Assembly (NCBI GenBank): GCA_029961685.1
Contig: JARWKL010000007.1
Coordinates: 11,865,406 to 11,929,405, forward strand
Direction: 5' to 3'
DNA length: 64,000 bases
Origin: Aristolochia californica
Lineage: Eukaryota > Streptophyta > Magnoliopsida > Piperales > Aristolochiaceae
Shown here: positions 1 through 11,600 of the stretch, in pieces
Position numbering within the stretch: position 1 is the stretch's first letter
How the letters are laid out: every line of letters begins with the position of its first letter
Program-made: the position numbers and the translations under genes
Notes under the pieces: model-generated
What the model saw: only the letters and a program-made list of their open reading frames with translations
Database searches by the model: none
Told to the model about the DNA's origin: nothing

Positions 1-2
1 GG

Positions 3-737
3 GAAAAGAATGTCTTTCAGAGGTCATTACCTCTACCCAGTTGGGTATTTGCATGGTGGAACAAATTTGGGCCACCCATTTCTATCTTACCTGAGCCCAT
101 TAAGGCTTGTTTTTTAAAATGGACTCAATCCAGTCCTGAGCTGAAAGCTCTGGGTTATGAAAAACCCCCAAAAAATTGGGACAGTCTTATCTTCTATATG
201 GTATTTTCCTTACCATGGATTTGGAGATGGGATTGTACTACAGGCTTTAATGATAAAAGTCTACCATTGTTATTAAGAACATTTCATGTTCGTTGGTGGA
301 AAAATTTCCCCAATATTGATTCCAAAGTCACAGAAATTAAGTCTGCTATCATACAAAATGAAAACAATGTTGGATTGCATCGCGTCTCGGAAGTCCATTA
401 CGACTCCGATAATTTATTTGCAAGTTTCAAAACTCAATTGAAGAGTTTAATTCCAAATATATTGGAAAAAGATATTATGAAAAAATTATTAAAATCAATG
501 AAGGATTCTATGGTAACTCAGTGCAATGAAGGCACTTCCTCTCAACCAGCAGACGATAACATGTCTATGTCTGAACCTTCTGCTGCTGAAGATGATGAAG
601 ACATTGATTATAATAGCACTGAGCAAGATGATAATGCTCAAGACTCTTTACCGGATAGTCAGCCACCCGATGAGGATCCAGAAGAATATATTAATCTTAT
701 GTTGCAAGCATTTCGTGCAACATCTAAAAAGAAATAA
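3..737 (+). CDS. Trp-rich retroelement ORF, C-terminal part
   Basis: The frame is open from the window edge, so the gene starts upstream and the ATG at 198 is internal; 244 codons plus TAA are visible. The N-terminal half is rich in aromatic residues, with ten tryptophans, including motifs such as PWIWRW and RWWKNF. It recalls uncharacterised ORFs seen in plant genomes beside pararetroviral or retrotransposon sequences, but I cannot assign a family securely. The second half changes character: a predicted helix (around EKDIMKKLLKSMKD), then a Ser/Asp/Glu-rich acidic tail ending in a lysine cluster. Fifteen bases after the stop lies the ATG of the next ORF, so the two may be read from one transcript. 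Function is unknown. Confidence 0.6.
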   Translation, partial: EKNVFQRSLPLPSWVFAWWNKFGPPISILPEPIKACFLKWTQSSPELKALGYEKPPKNWDSLIFYMVFSLPWIWRWDCTTGFNDKSLPLLLRTFHVRWWKNFPNIDSKVTEIKSAIIQNENNVGLHRVSEVHYDSDNLFASFKTQLKSLIPNILEKDIMKKLLKSMKDSMVTQCNEGTSSQPADDNMSMSEPSAAEDDEDIDYNSTEQDDNAQDSLPDSQPPDEDPEEYINLMLQAFRATSKKK

Positions 738-751
738 TTTTGCAGGATATG

Positions 752-1114
752 ACTATGACAGATAAATCTATTCCAGATTCGTCGACCAAGTCCGTCCAAA
801 AGCAACAGAGGAAAGTTTATCCTCCGGCCCACAGCTGGCCTATTTGTCACATCAATCAAGGCTCCTACAGTATATTTGGTCAGCCATTTTCCATATAGTC
901 ACACTCATGGGATGCCGCCAGTAGCCGCCTGCATTGGATAAGAGTTAAGGCTCTTCGTCAACAAAAGATGCTATGGGACCAAGCCCATCAAAGGTCTTGT
1001 CCTAATCTCAATCATGGAGAACAAGATGATAAGGATGATAAAGATGATCAAGATGATGACTCATCCAAGAATCTCAATTATAGAGATAATGACTCACAAC
1101 TACCTCAATCATAG
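752..1114 (+). pseudogene. Small acidic-tailed ORF with internal amber codon
   Basis: Reading from ATG 752 gives 120 codons to the TAG at 1112-1114, interrupted once by TAG at 896-898 (codon 49). The sequence keeps a protein-like character on both sides of the stop: an aromatic segment before it (residues SWPICHINQGSYSIFGQ), a basic helical stretch after it (RVKALRQQKMLWDQ), and then a run of Asp-Asp-Lys/Gln repeats. That continuity supports one gene with a single nonsense mutation rather than two genes. It is the last ORF before the element's promoter region, the position held by the viroplasmin gene in several caulimovirid genera, but I see no Cauli_VI domain in it, so the product is unidentified. 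Confidence 0.5.
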
Positions 1115-1177
1115 AGGTTACTTTTTGTATTAGTGGTGGATTTCAAATATTTTCCAATCCCCATTAGTCACTCCGTC

Positions 1178-1184
1178 TATATAA
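1178..1184 (+). promoter_or_regulatory. TATA box of the left element
   Basis: TATATAA in the context CTATATAAGGA, which closely resembles the TATA context of caulimovirus 35S-type promoters. It lies 64 bases beyond the last ORF and about 120 bases upstream of an AATAAA, as expected of a pararetroviral promoter. Start of transcription would fall near 1210. Confidence 0.6.
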
Positions 1185-1301
1185 GGAGTTAGTTTTCTTT
1201 GTTAAGGCATCACTTGAAAAACCTTCCCTTTTGTCATCAAGGTTGCCTACTCGTGTGTTTTGCAGTATTGAAGTTTTCTGTAAGTACTTTATGATATTGT
1301 G

Positions 1302-1307
1302 AATAAA
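1302..1307 (+). terminator. AATAAA polyadenylation signal
   Basis: AATAAA about 90 bases downstream of the expected transcription start. In pararetroviruses the signal lies shortly after the start site, is bypassed on first passage and used after a full circle, creating the terminal redundancy. The position fits that model but was not tested. Confidence 0.5.
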
Positions 1308-4300
1308 TTAGTAGTGTGTTAAAGTTATTCTCTGCCTGTTTCTCTGGTTACTTGCCTTTTGTCAATCTTATATAAAGAAAGATGAAATTTAGAAAGTAAA
1401 ATGAAATATAGAAAGAAAAATGAAATATAGAATGAAAGATAAAATATAGAGAGAAAGATGAAACGTAGAAAGAAAGATGATAAGTAGAAAGTAAAATTAA
1501 ATATAGAAAGAAAGATGAAATATAAATAGTAAAATGAAATATAGAAAGAACGATGAAATATAGAAAGTAAAATGTAATATTGAAAGAAAGATGAAATATA
1601 GAAAGTAAAATGAAATTTATAAAGAAAGATGAAATATAGAAAGTAAAATGAAATATAGTAAAAAAAATGATGTATAGAAAGTAACATGAATTAAAGAAAG
1701 AAAGATTAAATATAAAAAGTAAAATGAAATATAGAAAGAAGGTTAAAATAAAGAAAGTAAAATGAAATATAGAAAGAAATATGAAGCATAGAAAGTAAAA
1801 TGAAATATAGAAAGTAAAATGAAATATATAAAGAAAGATGAAATATAGAAAGTAAAATGTAAAATAGAAAGAAAGATGAAAAAAAATTAAATATTGAAAG
1901 AAAATGGAAATATGGAAAGAAAGATGAATTATAGAAAGTAAAATGAAATATAGAAAGAAGTTGAAATATAGAAAGTAAAATGAAAAATAGAAAGTAAGAT
2001 GAAAAATAGAAAGTAAAATAAAATATAGAAAGAAAGATGAAATATAGAAAGTAAAATGAAATACAGAAAGAAAGCTTAAATATAGAAAGTAAAATGAAAT
2101 TTAGAAAGAAAGATGAAATATAGAAAGTAAAATAAAATATAGAAAGAAGGTTAAAATAAAGAAAGTAAAATGAAATATAGAATGAAATATGAAATATAGA
2201 AAGTAAAATGAAATATAGAAAGTAAAATAAAATATAGAAAGTAAAATGAAATATATAAAGTAAGATGAATTATAGAAAGAAAGATGAATTATAGAAAGTA
2301 AAATAAAATATAGAAAGAAGTTGAAATATAGAAAGTAAAATGAAAAATAGAAAGTAAGATGAAAAATAGAAAGTAAAATGAAATACAGAAAGAAAGATGA
2401 AATATAGAAAGTAAAATACAGAAAGAAAGATTAAATATAGAAAGTAAAATGAAATATAGAAACAAAAATGAGATATAAAAATTAAAATTAAATACTGATA
2501 GAAAGATGAAATATAGAAAGTAAAATGAAATACAGAAAGAAAGATTAAATATAGAAAGTAAAATGAAATTTAGAAAGAAAGATGAAATATAGAAAGTAAA
2601 ATAAAATATAGAAAAAAGGTTAAAATAAAGAAATTAAAATGAAATATGAAATATAGAAAGTATAATGAAATATAGAAAGTAAAATGAAATATATAAAGAA
2701 AGATGAAATATAGAAAGTAACATGAAATAAAGAAAGAAAGATGAAATATAGAAACTAAAATAAAATATAGAAAGAAGGTAAAATGAAATATAGAAAGTGC
2801 GAAGATATTTAGAAAGTTAAAGGAAATGTTGAAAGAAAGATGAAATATAGAAAGTAAAATGTAAAACAGAAAGAAAGATGAAAAAAAAATTGAAATATTG
2901 AATGAAAATAGAAATATGGAAAGAAAGATGAATTATAGAAAGAAAGATGAATTATAGAAAGTAAAATGAAATATAGAAAGAAGTTGAAATATAGAAAGCA
3001 AAATAAAAAGTAGAAAGTAAGATGAAAAATAGAAAGTAAGATGAAAAATAGAAAGTAAAATAAAATATAAAAAGAAAGATGAAATATAGAAAGTAAACTG
3101 AAATACAGAAAGAAAGATTAAATATAGAAAGTAAAATGAAATTTAGAAAGAAAGATGAAATATAGAAAGTAAAATAAAATATAGAAAGAAGGTTAATATA
3201 AAGAAAGTAAAATGAAATATAAAATGAAATATGAAATATAGAAAGTAAAATGAAATATCTAAATAAAGATGAAATATAGGTAGTCAAATGTAATATAGAA
3301 AGAAAGAAGATATAAAAATAAAATAAAATGAAATATTGAAAGAAAAAGGAAAAATGGATAGAAAGTTCAAATATAGAAAGAAAGTTGAATTATAGAAAGT
3401 AAAATGAAATGTAGAAAGAAGATGAAATATAGAAAGTAAAATGAAATTTAGAAAGAAAGATGAAATATAGAAAGTAAAATAAAATATAGAAAGAAGGTTA
3501 AAATAAAGAAAGTAAAATGAAATATAGAAAGTAACATGAAATAAAGAAAGGAAGATGAACTAGAGAAACTAAAATGAAATATAGAAAGTGCGAAGATATT
3601 TAGAAAGTTAAAGGAAATGTAGAAAGAAAGATGAAATATAGAAAGTAAAATGTAAAACAGAAAGAAAGATGAAATAAAAAAATGAAATATTGAATGAAAA
3701 TGGAAATATGGAAAGAAAGATGAATTATAGAAAGAAAGATGAATTATAGAAAGTAAAATGAAATATAGAAAGAAGTTGAAATATAGAAAGTAAAATGAAA
3801 AATAGAAAGTAAGATGAAAAATAGAAAGTAAAATAAAATATAAAAAGAAAGATGAAATATAGAAAGTAAAATGAACTACAGAAAGAAAGATTAAATATAG
3901 AAAGTAACATGAGTTAAAGAAAAAAAGGTGATAATAGAAAGTAAAATGAAATATAGAAAGAAGGTTAAAATAAAGAAAATTAAATATAGAAAGAAATATG
4001 AAACATAGAAAGTAAAAATAAATATATAAAGAAAGATGAAATATAGAAAGTAAAATGTAATATAGAAAGAAAGATGAAATAAAAAAAACTGAAATATTGA
4101 AAGACAAAGGAAATCTGGAAAGAAAGATGAATTATAGATAGAAAGATGAATTATAGAAAGGAAAATGAAATATAGAAAGAAGTTGAAATATAGAAAGTAA
4201 AATGAAAAATAGAAAGTAAGATGAAAAATAGAAAGTAAAATAAAATATAGAAAGAAAGATGAAATATAGAAAGTAAAATGAAATACAGAAAAAAGATTAA

Positions 4301-7300
4301 ATATAGAAAGTAAAATGAAATTTAGAAAGAAAGATGAACTATAGAAAGTAAAATAAAATATAGAAAGAAGGTTAAAATAAAGAAAGTAAAATTAAATATA
4401 AAATGAAATATGAAATATAGAAAGTAAAATGAAATATATAAGGAAAGATGAAATATAGAAAGTAACATGAAATCAAGAAAGAAAGATGAAATATAGAAAC
4501 TAAAATGAAATATAGAAAGAAGGTTAAATGAAATATAGAAAGTGCGAAGATATTTAGAAAGTTAAAAGAAATGTAGAAAGAAAGATGAAATATAGAAAGT
4601 AAAATGTAAAACAGAAAGAAAGATGAAATAAAAAAATGAAATATTCAATGAAAATGGAAATATGGAAAGAAAGATGAAGTATAGAAAGAAAGATGAATTA
4701 TAGAAAGTAAAATGAAATATAGAAAGTTGAAATATAGAAAGTAAAATGAAAAATAGAAAGTAAGATGAAAAATAGAAAGTAAAATAAAATATAAAAAGAA
4801 AGATGAAATATAGAAAGTAAAATGAAATACAAAAAGAAAGATTAAATATAGAAAGTAAAATGAAATTTAGAAAGAAAGATGAAATATAGAAAGTAAAATA
4901 AAATATAGAAAGAAGGTTAAAATAAAGAAAGTAAAATGGAATATAGAATGAAATATGAAATATGGAAAGTAAAATGAAATATCTAAAGAAACATGAAATA
5001 TAGAAAGTAAAATGTAAAATAGAAAGAAAGAAGAAATAAAAATAAAATAAAATAAAATATTGAAAGAAAAAGGAAAAATGGAAAGAAAGATAAAACATAG
5101 AAAGAAAGTTGAATTGTAGAAAGTAAAATGAAATGTAGAAAGAAGATGAAATATAGAAAGTAAAATGAAAAATAGAAGGTAAGATGAAAAATAGAAAGTA
5201 AGATGAAATATAGAAAGTGAGATGAAATATAGAAAGTAAAATAAAATAAAGAAAGAAAGATGAAATATAGAAAGTAAAATGAAATACAGAAAGAATGATG
5301 AAGTATAGAAAGTAAAATAAAATATAGAATGTAAAATGAAATTTAGTAAGAAAAACGATATATAGAAAGTAACATCAAATAAAGAAAGAAAGAAAGATGA
5401 AATATAGAAAGAAAGATGAAATATAGAAAGTGAAATGTAATATAGAAAGAAAGATGAAATAAAAAAAAATGAAATATTGAAAGAAAAAGGAAATATGCAA
5501 AGAAAGATGAATTATAGGAAAAAAGATGAATTATAAAAAGTAAAATGAAATATAGAAAGAAGTTGAAATATAGAAAGTTAAATGAAAAAAAGAAAGTAAG
5601 ATGAAAAATAGAAAGTAAAATAAAATATAGAAAGAAACATGAAATACAGAAAGTAAAATGAAATACAGAAAGAAAGATTAAATATAAAAAGTAAAATGAA
5701 ATTTAGAAAGAAAGATGAAATACAAAAATTAAAATAAAATATATAAAGAAGGTTAAAATAAAGAAAGTAAAATGAAATATGGAATGAAATATAAAATATA
5801 GAAAGTATAATGAAATATAGAAAGTAAAATGAAATATAGAAAGTAAAATGAAATATATAAAGAAAGATGAAATATAGAAAGTAACATGAAATAAATAAAG
5901 AAAGAAGAAATATAGAAACTAAAATGAAATATAGAAAGAAAGTAAAATAAAATATAGAAAGTGCGAAGATATTTAGAAAGTTAAAAGAAATGTAAAAAGA
6001 AAGATGAAATATAGAAAGTAAAATGTAAAACAGAAAGAAAGATGAAATAAAAAAATGAAATATTCAATGAAAATGGAAATATGGAAAGAAAGATGAACTA
6101 TAGAAAGAAAGATGAATTCTAGAAAGTAAAATGAAATATAGAAAGTAAAATGAAAAATAGAAAGTAAGATGAATAATAGAAAGTACGATGAAAAATAGAA
6201 AGTAAAATAAAATATAAAAAGAAAGATGAAATATAGAAAGTAAAATGAAATACAGAAAGAAAGATTAAATATAGAAAGTAAAATGAAATTTAGAAAGAAA
6301 GATGAAATATAGAAAGTAAAATAAAATATAGAAAGAAGGTTAAAATAAAGAAAGTAAAATGAAATATATAATGAAATATGAAATATAGAAAGTAAAATGA
6401 AATATCTAAAGAAAGATGAAATATAGAAAGTGAAATGTAATATAGAAAGAAAGAAGAAATAAAAATAAAATAAAATGAAATATTGAAAGAAAGTGGAAAA
6501 ATGGAAAGAAAGATAAAATATAGAAAGAAAGTTGAATTATAGAAAGTAAAATGAAATGTAGAAAGAAGATGAAATATAGAAAGTAAAATGAAAAATAGAA
6601 GGTAAGATGAAAAATAGAAAGTAAGATGAAATATAGAAAGTGAGATGAAATATAAAAAGTAAAATAAAATAAAGAAAGAAGGATGAAATATACAAAGTAA
6701 AATGAAATACAGGAAGAATGATGAAGTATAGAAAGTAAAATAAAATATAGAATGTAAAATGAAATATAGTAAGAGAAACGATATGTAGAAAGTAAGATGA
6801 AATAAAGAAAGAAAGATGAAATATAGAAACTAAAATGAAATATAGAAAGAAAGATGAAATATAGAAAGAAAGACGAAATATAAAAAGTAAAATGAAATAT
6901 AAAAAGAAAGATGAAATATAAAGAGTAAAATGAAATTTATAAAGAAAGATGAAATATAGAAAGTAAAATAAAATATAGTAAAAAAATGATGTATAGAAAG
7001 TAACATGAATTAAAGAAAGAAAGGTGAAAATAGAAAGTAAAATGAAATATAAAAAGAAGTTTAAAATAAAGAAAGTAAAATGAAATATAGAAAAAAATAT
7101 GAAACATAGAAAGTAAAAAGAAATATATAAAGAAAGATGAAATATACAAAGTAAAATGTAATATAGAAAGAAAGATAAAATAAAAAAAAGGAAATATCGA
7201 AAGAAAAAAGAAATATGAAAAGAAAGATGAATTATAGAAAGAAAGATGAATTATAGAAAGGAAAATGAAATATAGAAAGAAGTTGAAATATAGAAAGTAA

Positions 7301-8527
7301 AATGAAAAATAGAAAGTAAGATGAAAAATAGAAAGTAAAATAAAATATAAAAAGAAAGATGAAATATAGAAAGTAAAATGACATACAGAAAGAAAGATTA
7401 AATAGAGAAAGTAAAATGAAATTTAGAAAGAAAGATGAAATATAGAAAGTAAAATAAAATATAAAAAGAAGGTTAAAATAAATAAAGTAAAATGAAATAT
7501 AGAATGAAATATGAAATATAGAAAGTACAATGAAATATAGAATAAAATATGAAATATAGAAAGTATAATGAAATAGAGAAAGTAAAATGAAATATATAAA
7601 GAAATATGAAATATAGAAAGTAACATGAAATAAATAAAGAAAGATGAAATATAGAAACTAAAATGAAATATAGAAAGAAGGTAAAATGAAATATAGAAAG
7701 TGCGAAAATATTTAGAAAGTTAAAGGAAATATAGAAAGAAAGATGAAATATAGAAAGTAAAATGTAAAACAGAAAGAAAGATGAAATAAAAAAATGAAAT
7801 ATTGAATGAAAATGGAAATATGGAAAGAAAGATGAATTATAGAAAGTAAAATGAAATATAGAAAGAAGTTGAAATATAGAAAGTAAAATGAAAAATAGAA
7901 AGTAAGATGAAAAATAGAAAGTAAAATAAAATATAAAAAGAAAGTTGAAATATAGAAAGTAAAATGAAATAAAGAAAGAAAGATTAAATATAGAAAGTAA
8001 AATGAAATTTAGAAAGAAAGATGAAATATAGAAAGTAAAATAAAATATAGAAAGAAGGTTAAAATAAAGAAAGTAAAATGAAATATAGAATGAAATATGA
8101 AATATAGAAAGTAAAATGAAATATCTAAGAAAGATGAAATATAGAAAGTAAAATGTAATATAGAAGGAAAGAAGAAATAAAAACTAAAATAAAATGAAAT
8201 ATTGAAAGAAACGGAAAAATGGAAAGAAAGATAAAATATAGAAAGAAAGTTGAATTATAGAAAGTAAAATGAAATGTAGAAAGAAGATGAAATATAGAAA
8301 GTAAAATGAAAAATAGAAGGTAAGATGAAAAATAGAAAGTAAGATGAAATATAGAAAGTGAGATGAAATATAAAAAGTAAAATAAAATAAAGATGAAATA
8401 TAGAATGTAAAATGAAATACAGAAAGAATGATGAAGTATAGAAAGTAAAATAAAATATAGAATGTAAAATAAAATATAGTAAGAAAAACGATATATAGAA
8501 AGTAACATGAAATAAAGAAAGAAAGAT

Positions 8528-8660
8528 GAAATATAGAAAGTAAAATGAAATATAGAAAGAAAGATGAAATATAGAAAGTAAAATGAAATATAGAAAGAAA
8601 GATGAGATATAGAAAGTAAAATGAAATATAGAAAGAAAGATGAAATATAAAAAGTAAAAT
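8528..8660 (+). repeat. Cleanest A/B dimer run of the satellite
   Basis: Seven consecutive 19-bp monomers in strict A-B-A-B-A-B-A order, with only a few substitutions and no length change. It shows best that the basic unit is 19 bp and the next level is a 38-bp dimer. Confidence 0.9.
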
Positions 8661-11600
8661 AAAATTTATAAAGAATGATGAAATATAAAAAGTAAAATAA
8701 AATATAGTAAAAAAAATGATGTGTAGAAAGTAACATGAATTAAAGAAAGAAAGGTGAAAAATAGAAAGTAAAATGAAATATAGAAAGAAGGTTAAAATAA
8801 AGAAAGTAAAATGAAATATAGAAAGAAATATGAAACATAGAAAGTAAAAAGAAATTTAAAAAGAAAGATGAAATATAGAAAGTAAAATGTAATATAGAAA
8901 GAAAGATGAAATAAAAAAATGAAATATGGAAAGAAAGATGAATTATAGAAAGAAAGATGAATTATAGAAAGGAAAATGAAATATAGAAAGAAGTTGAAAT
9001 ATAGAAAGTAAAATGAAAAATAGAAAGTAAGAAGAAAAATAGAAAGTAAAATAAAATATAAAAAGAAAGATGAAATATAGAAAGTAAAATGAAATACAAA
9101 AAGAGAGATTAAATATAGAAAGTAAAATAAAATTTAGAAAGGAAGATGAAATATAGAAAGTAAAATAAAATATAGAAAGAAGGTTAAAATAAAGAAAGTA
9201 TAATGAAATATAGAAAGAAGTTGAAATATGAAAAGTAAAATGACAAATAGAAAGTAAGATGAAAAATAGAAAGTAAAATAAAATATAAAAAGAAAGTTGA
9301 AATAAAGAAAGTAAAATGAAATACAGAAAGAAAGATTAAATATAGAAAGTAAAATGAAATATAGAATGAAATATGAAATATAGAAAGTAAAATGACATAT
9401 CTAAGAAAGATGAAATATAGAAAGTAAAATGTAATATAGAAAGAAAGAAAAAATAAAAACTAAAATAAAATAAAATATTGAAAGAAAATGGAAAAATGGA
9501 AAGAAAGATAAAATATAGAAAGAAAGTTGAATTATAGAAAGTAAAATGAAATGTAGAAAGAAGATGAAATATAGAAAGTAAAATAAAAAAGAGAAGGTAA
9601 GATGAAAAATAGAAAGTAAGATGAAATATAGAAAGTGAGTTGAAATATAGAAAGTAAAATAAAATAAAAAAAAGAAAGATGAAATATACAAAGTAAAATG
9701 AAATACAGAAAGAATGATGAAGTATAGAAAGTAAAATGAAATATAGAATGAAAGATAAAATATAGAGAAAAAGATGAAATGTAGAAAGAAAGATGATAAG
9801 TAGAAAGTAAAATTAAATATAGAAAGAAAGATGAAATATAGATAGTAAAATGAAATATAGACAGAACGATGAAATATAGAAAGTAAAATGTAATATTGAA
9901 AGATGAAATATAGAAAGTAAAATGAAATTTATAAAGAAAGATGAAATATAGAAAGTAAAATGAAATATAGTAAAAAAAATGATGTATAGAAAGTAACATG
10001 AATTAAAGAAAGAAAAATTAAATATAGAAAGTAAAATGAAATATAGAAAGTACAATGAAATATATAAAGAAAGATAAAATATAGAAAGTAAAATGTAAAA
10101 TAGAAAGAAAGATGAAAAAAAATTAAATATAGAAAGAAAATGGAAATATGGAAAGAAAGATGAATTATAGAAAGAAAGATGAATTATAGAAAGTAAAATG
10201 AAGTATAGAAAGAAGTTGAAATATAGAAAGTAAAATGAAAAATAGAAAGTAAGAAGAAAAATAGAAAGTAAAATAAAATATAGAAAGAAAGAGGAAATAT
10301 AGAAAGTAAAATGAAATACAGAAAGAAGGATTAAATATAGAAAGTAAAATGAAATTTAGAGAGAAAGATGAAATATAGAAAGTAAAATAAAATATAGAAA
10401 GATGGTTAAAATAAAGAAAGTAAAATGAAATATAGAATGTAAAATGAAATATATAAAGAAAGATGAATTATAGAAATTAAAATGAAAAATAGAAAGAAGT
10501 TGAAATATAGAAAGTAAAATGAAAAATAGAAAGTAAGATGAAAAATAGAAAGTAAAATAAAATATAGAAAGAAAGATAAAATATAGAAAGTAAAATGAAA
10601 TACAGAAAGAAAGATTAAATATAGAAAGTAAAATGAAATATAGAAACAAAGATGAGATGTAGAAATTAAAATTAAATACTGATAGAAAGATGAAATATAG
10701 AAATTAAAATTCAATACAGAAAGAAAGATGAACTATAGAAAGTAAAATGAAATAAAGAAAGAAAGATAAAATATATCAAGAAAGATGAAATAAAGAAAGA
10801 TGGAATATAGAAAGTAAAATGTAATATAGAAAGAAAGATGAAAAATAAAAAATAAAATAAAATATTGAAAGAAAAAGGAAATATAGAAAGAAGGATGAAA
10901 TATAGAAAGTAAAATGAAATATAGAAACAAAGATGAGATATAGAAATTAAAATTAAATTCTGATAGCAAGATGAAATATAGAAATTAAAATTCAATACAG
11001 AAAGAAAGATGAACTATAGAAAATAAAATGAAATAAAGAAAGAAAGATAAAATATATTAAGAAAGATGAAATAAAGAAAGATGGAATATAGAAAGTAAAA
11101 TGTAATATAGAAAGAAAGATGAAAAATAAAAAATAAAATAAAATATTGAAAGAAAAAGGAAATATAGAAAGAAAGATGAAATATAGAAAGTAAAATGAAA
11201 TATAGAAAGAAAGATGAACTATAGAAAGTAAAATGAAATAAAGAAAGAAAGATAAAATATATGAAGAAAGATGAAATAAAGAAAGATGGAATATAGAAAG
11301 TAAAATGTAATATAGAAAGAAATATGAAATAAAAAAATAAATTGAAATACTGAAAGAAAAGGAAATATGGAAAGAAAGATGAATTATAGAAAGTAAAATG
11401 AAATATAGAAAGTAAGATGAAATATAGAAAGTATGATGAAATATAGAAAGTAAAATAAAATAAAGAAAGAAAGATGAACTACAGATAGTAAAATGAAATA
11501 TAGAAAGAAAGATGAGATATAGAAATTAAAATGAAATACTGGTAGAAAGATGAAATATAGAAATTAAAATTCAAGACAGAAAGAAAGATGAACTATAGAA

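Larger units (their letters stand above)
1..1370 (+). mobile_element. 3' end of an EPRV or related retroelement
   Basis: Two consecutive ORFs with acidic C-termini (3-737 and 752-1114) are followed by a TATA box at 1178 and an AATAAA at 1302. A close TATA-to-AATAAA spacing downstream of the last ORF is the usual arrangement of the plant pararetrovirus intergenic region, where promoter and polyadenylation signal flank a short terminal redundancy. The element is cut by the window edge on the left and passes into satellite at about 1371. No reverse transcriptase is present here, so assignment to Caulimoviridae rests on layout and on the EPRV context elsewhere in the window; an LTR retrotransposon remnant is the alternative. 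Confidence 0.6.

Noticed and set aside
526..859. ORFs at 526-765 (+) and 659-859 (-)
   Set aside because: Shadows of the acidic C-terminus of the Trp-rich ORF and of the small ORF after it.
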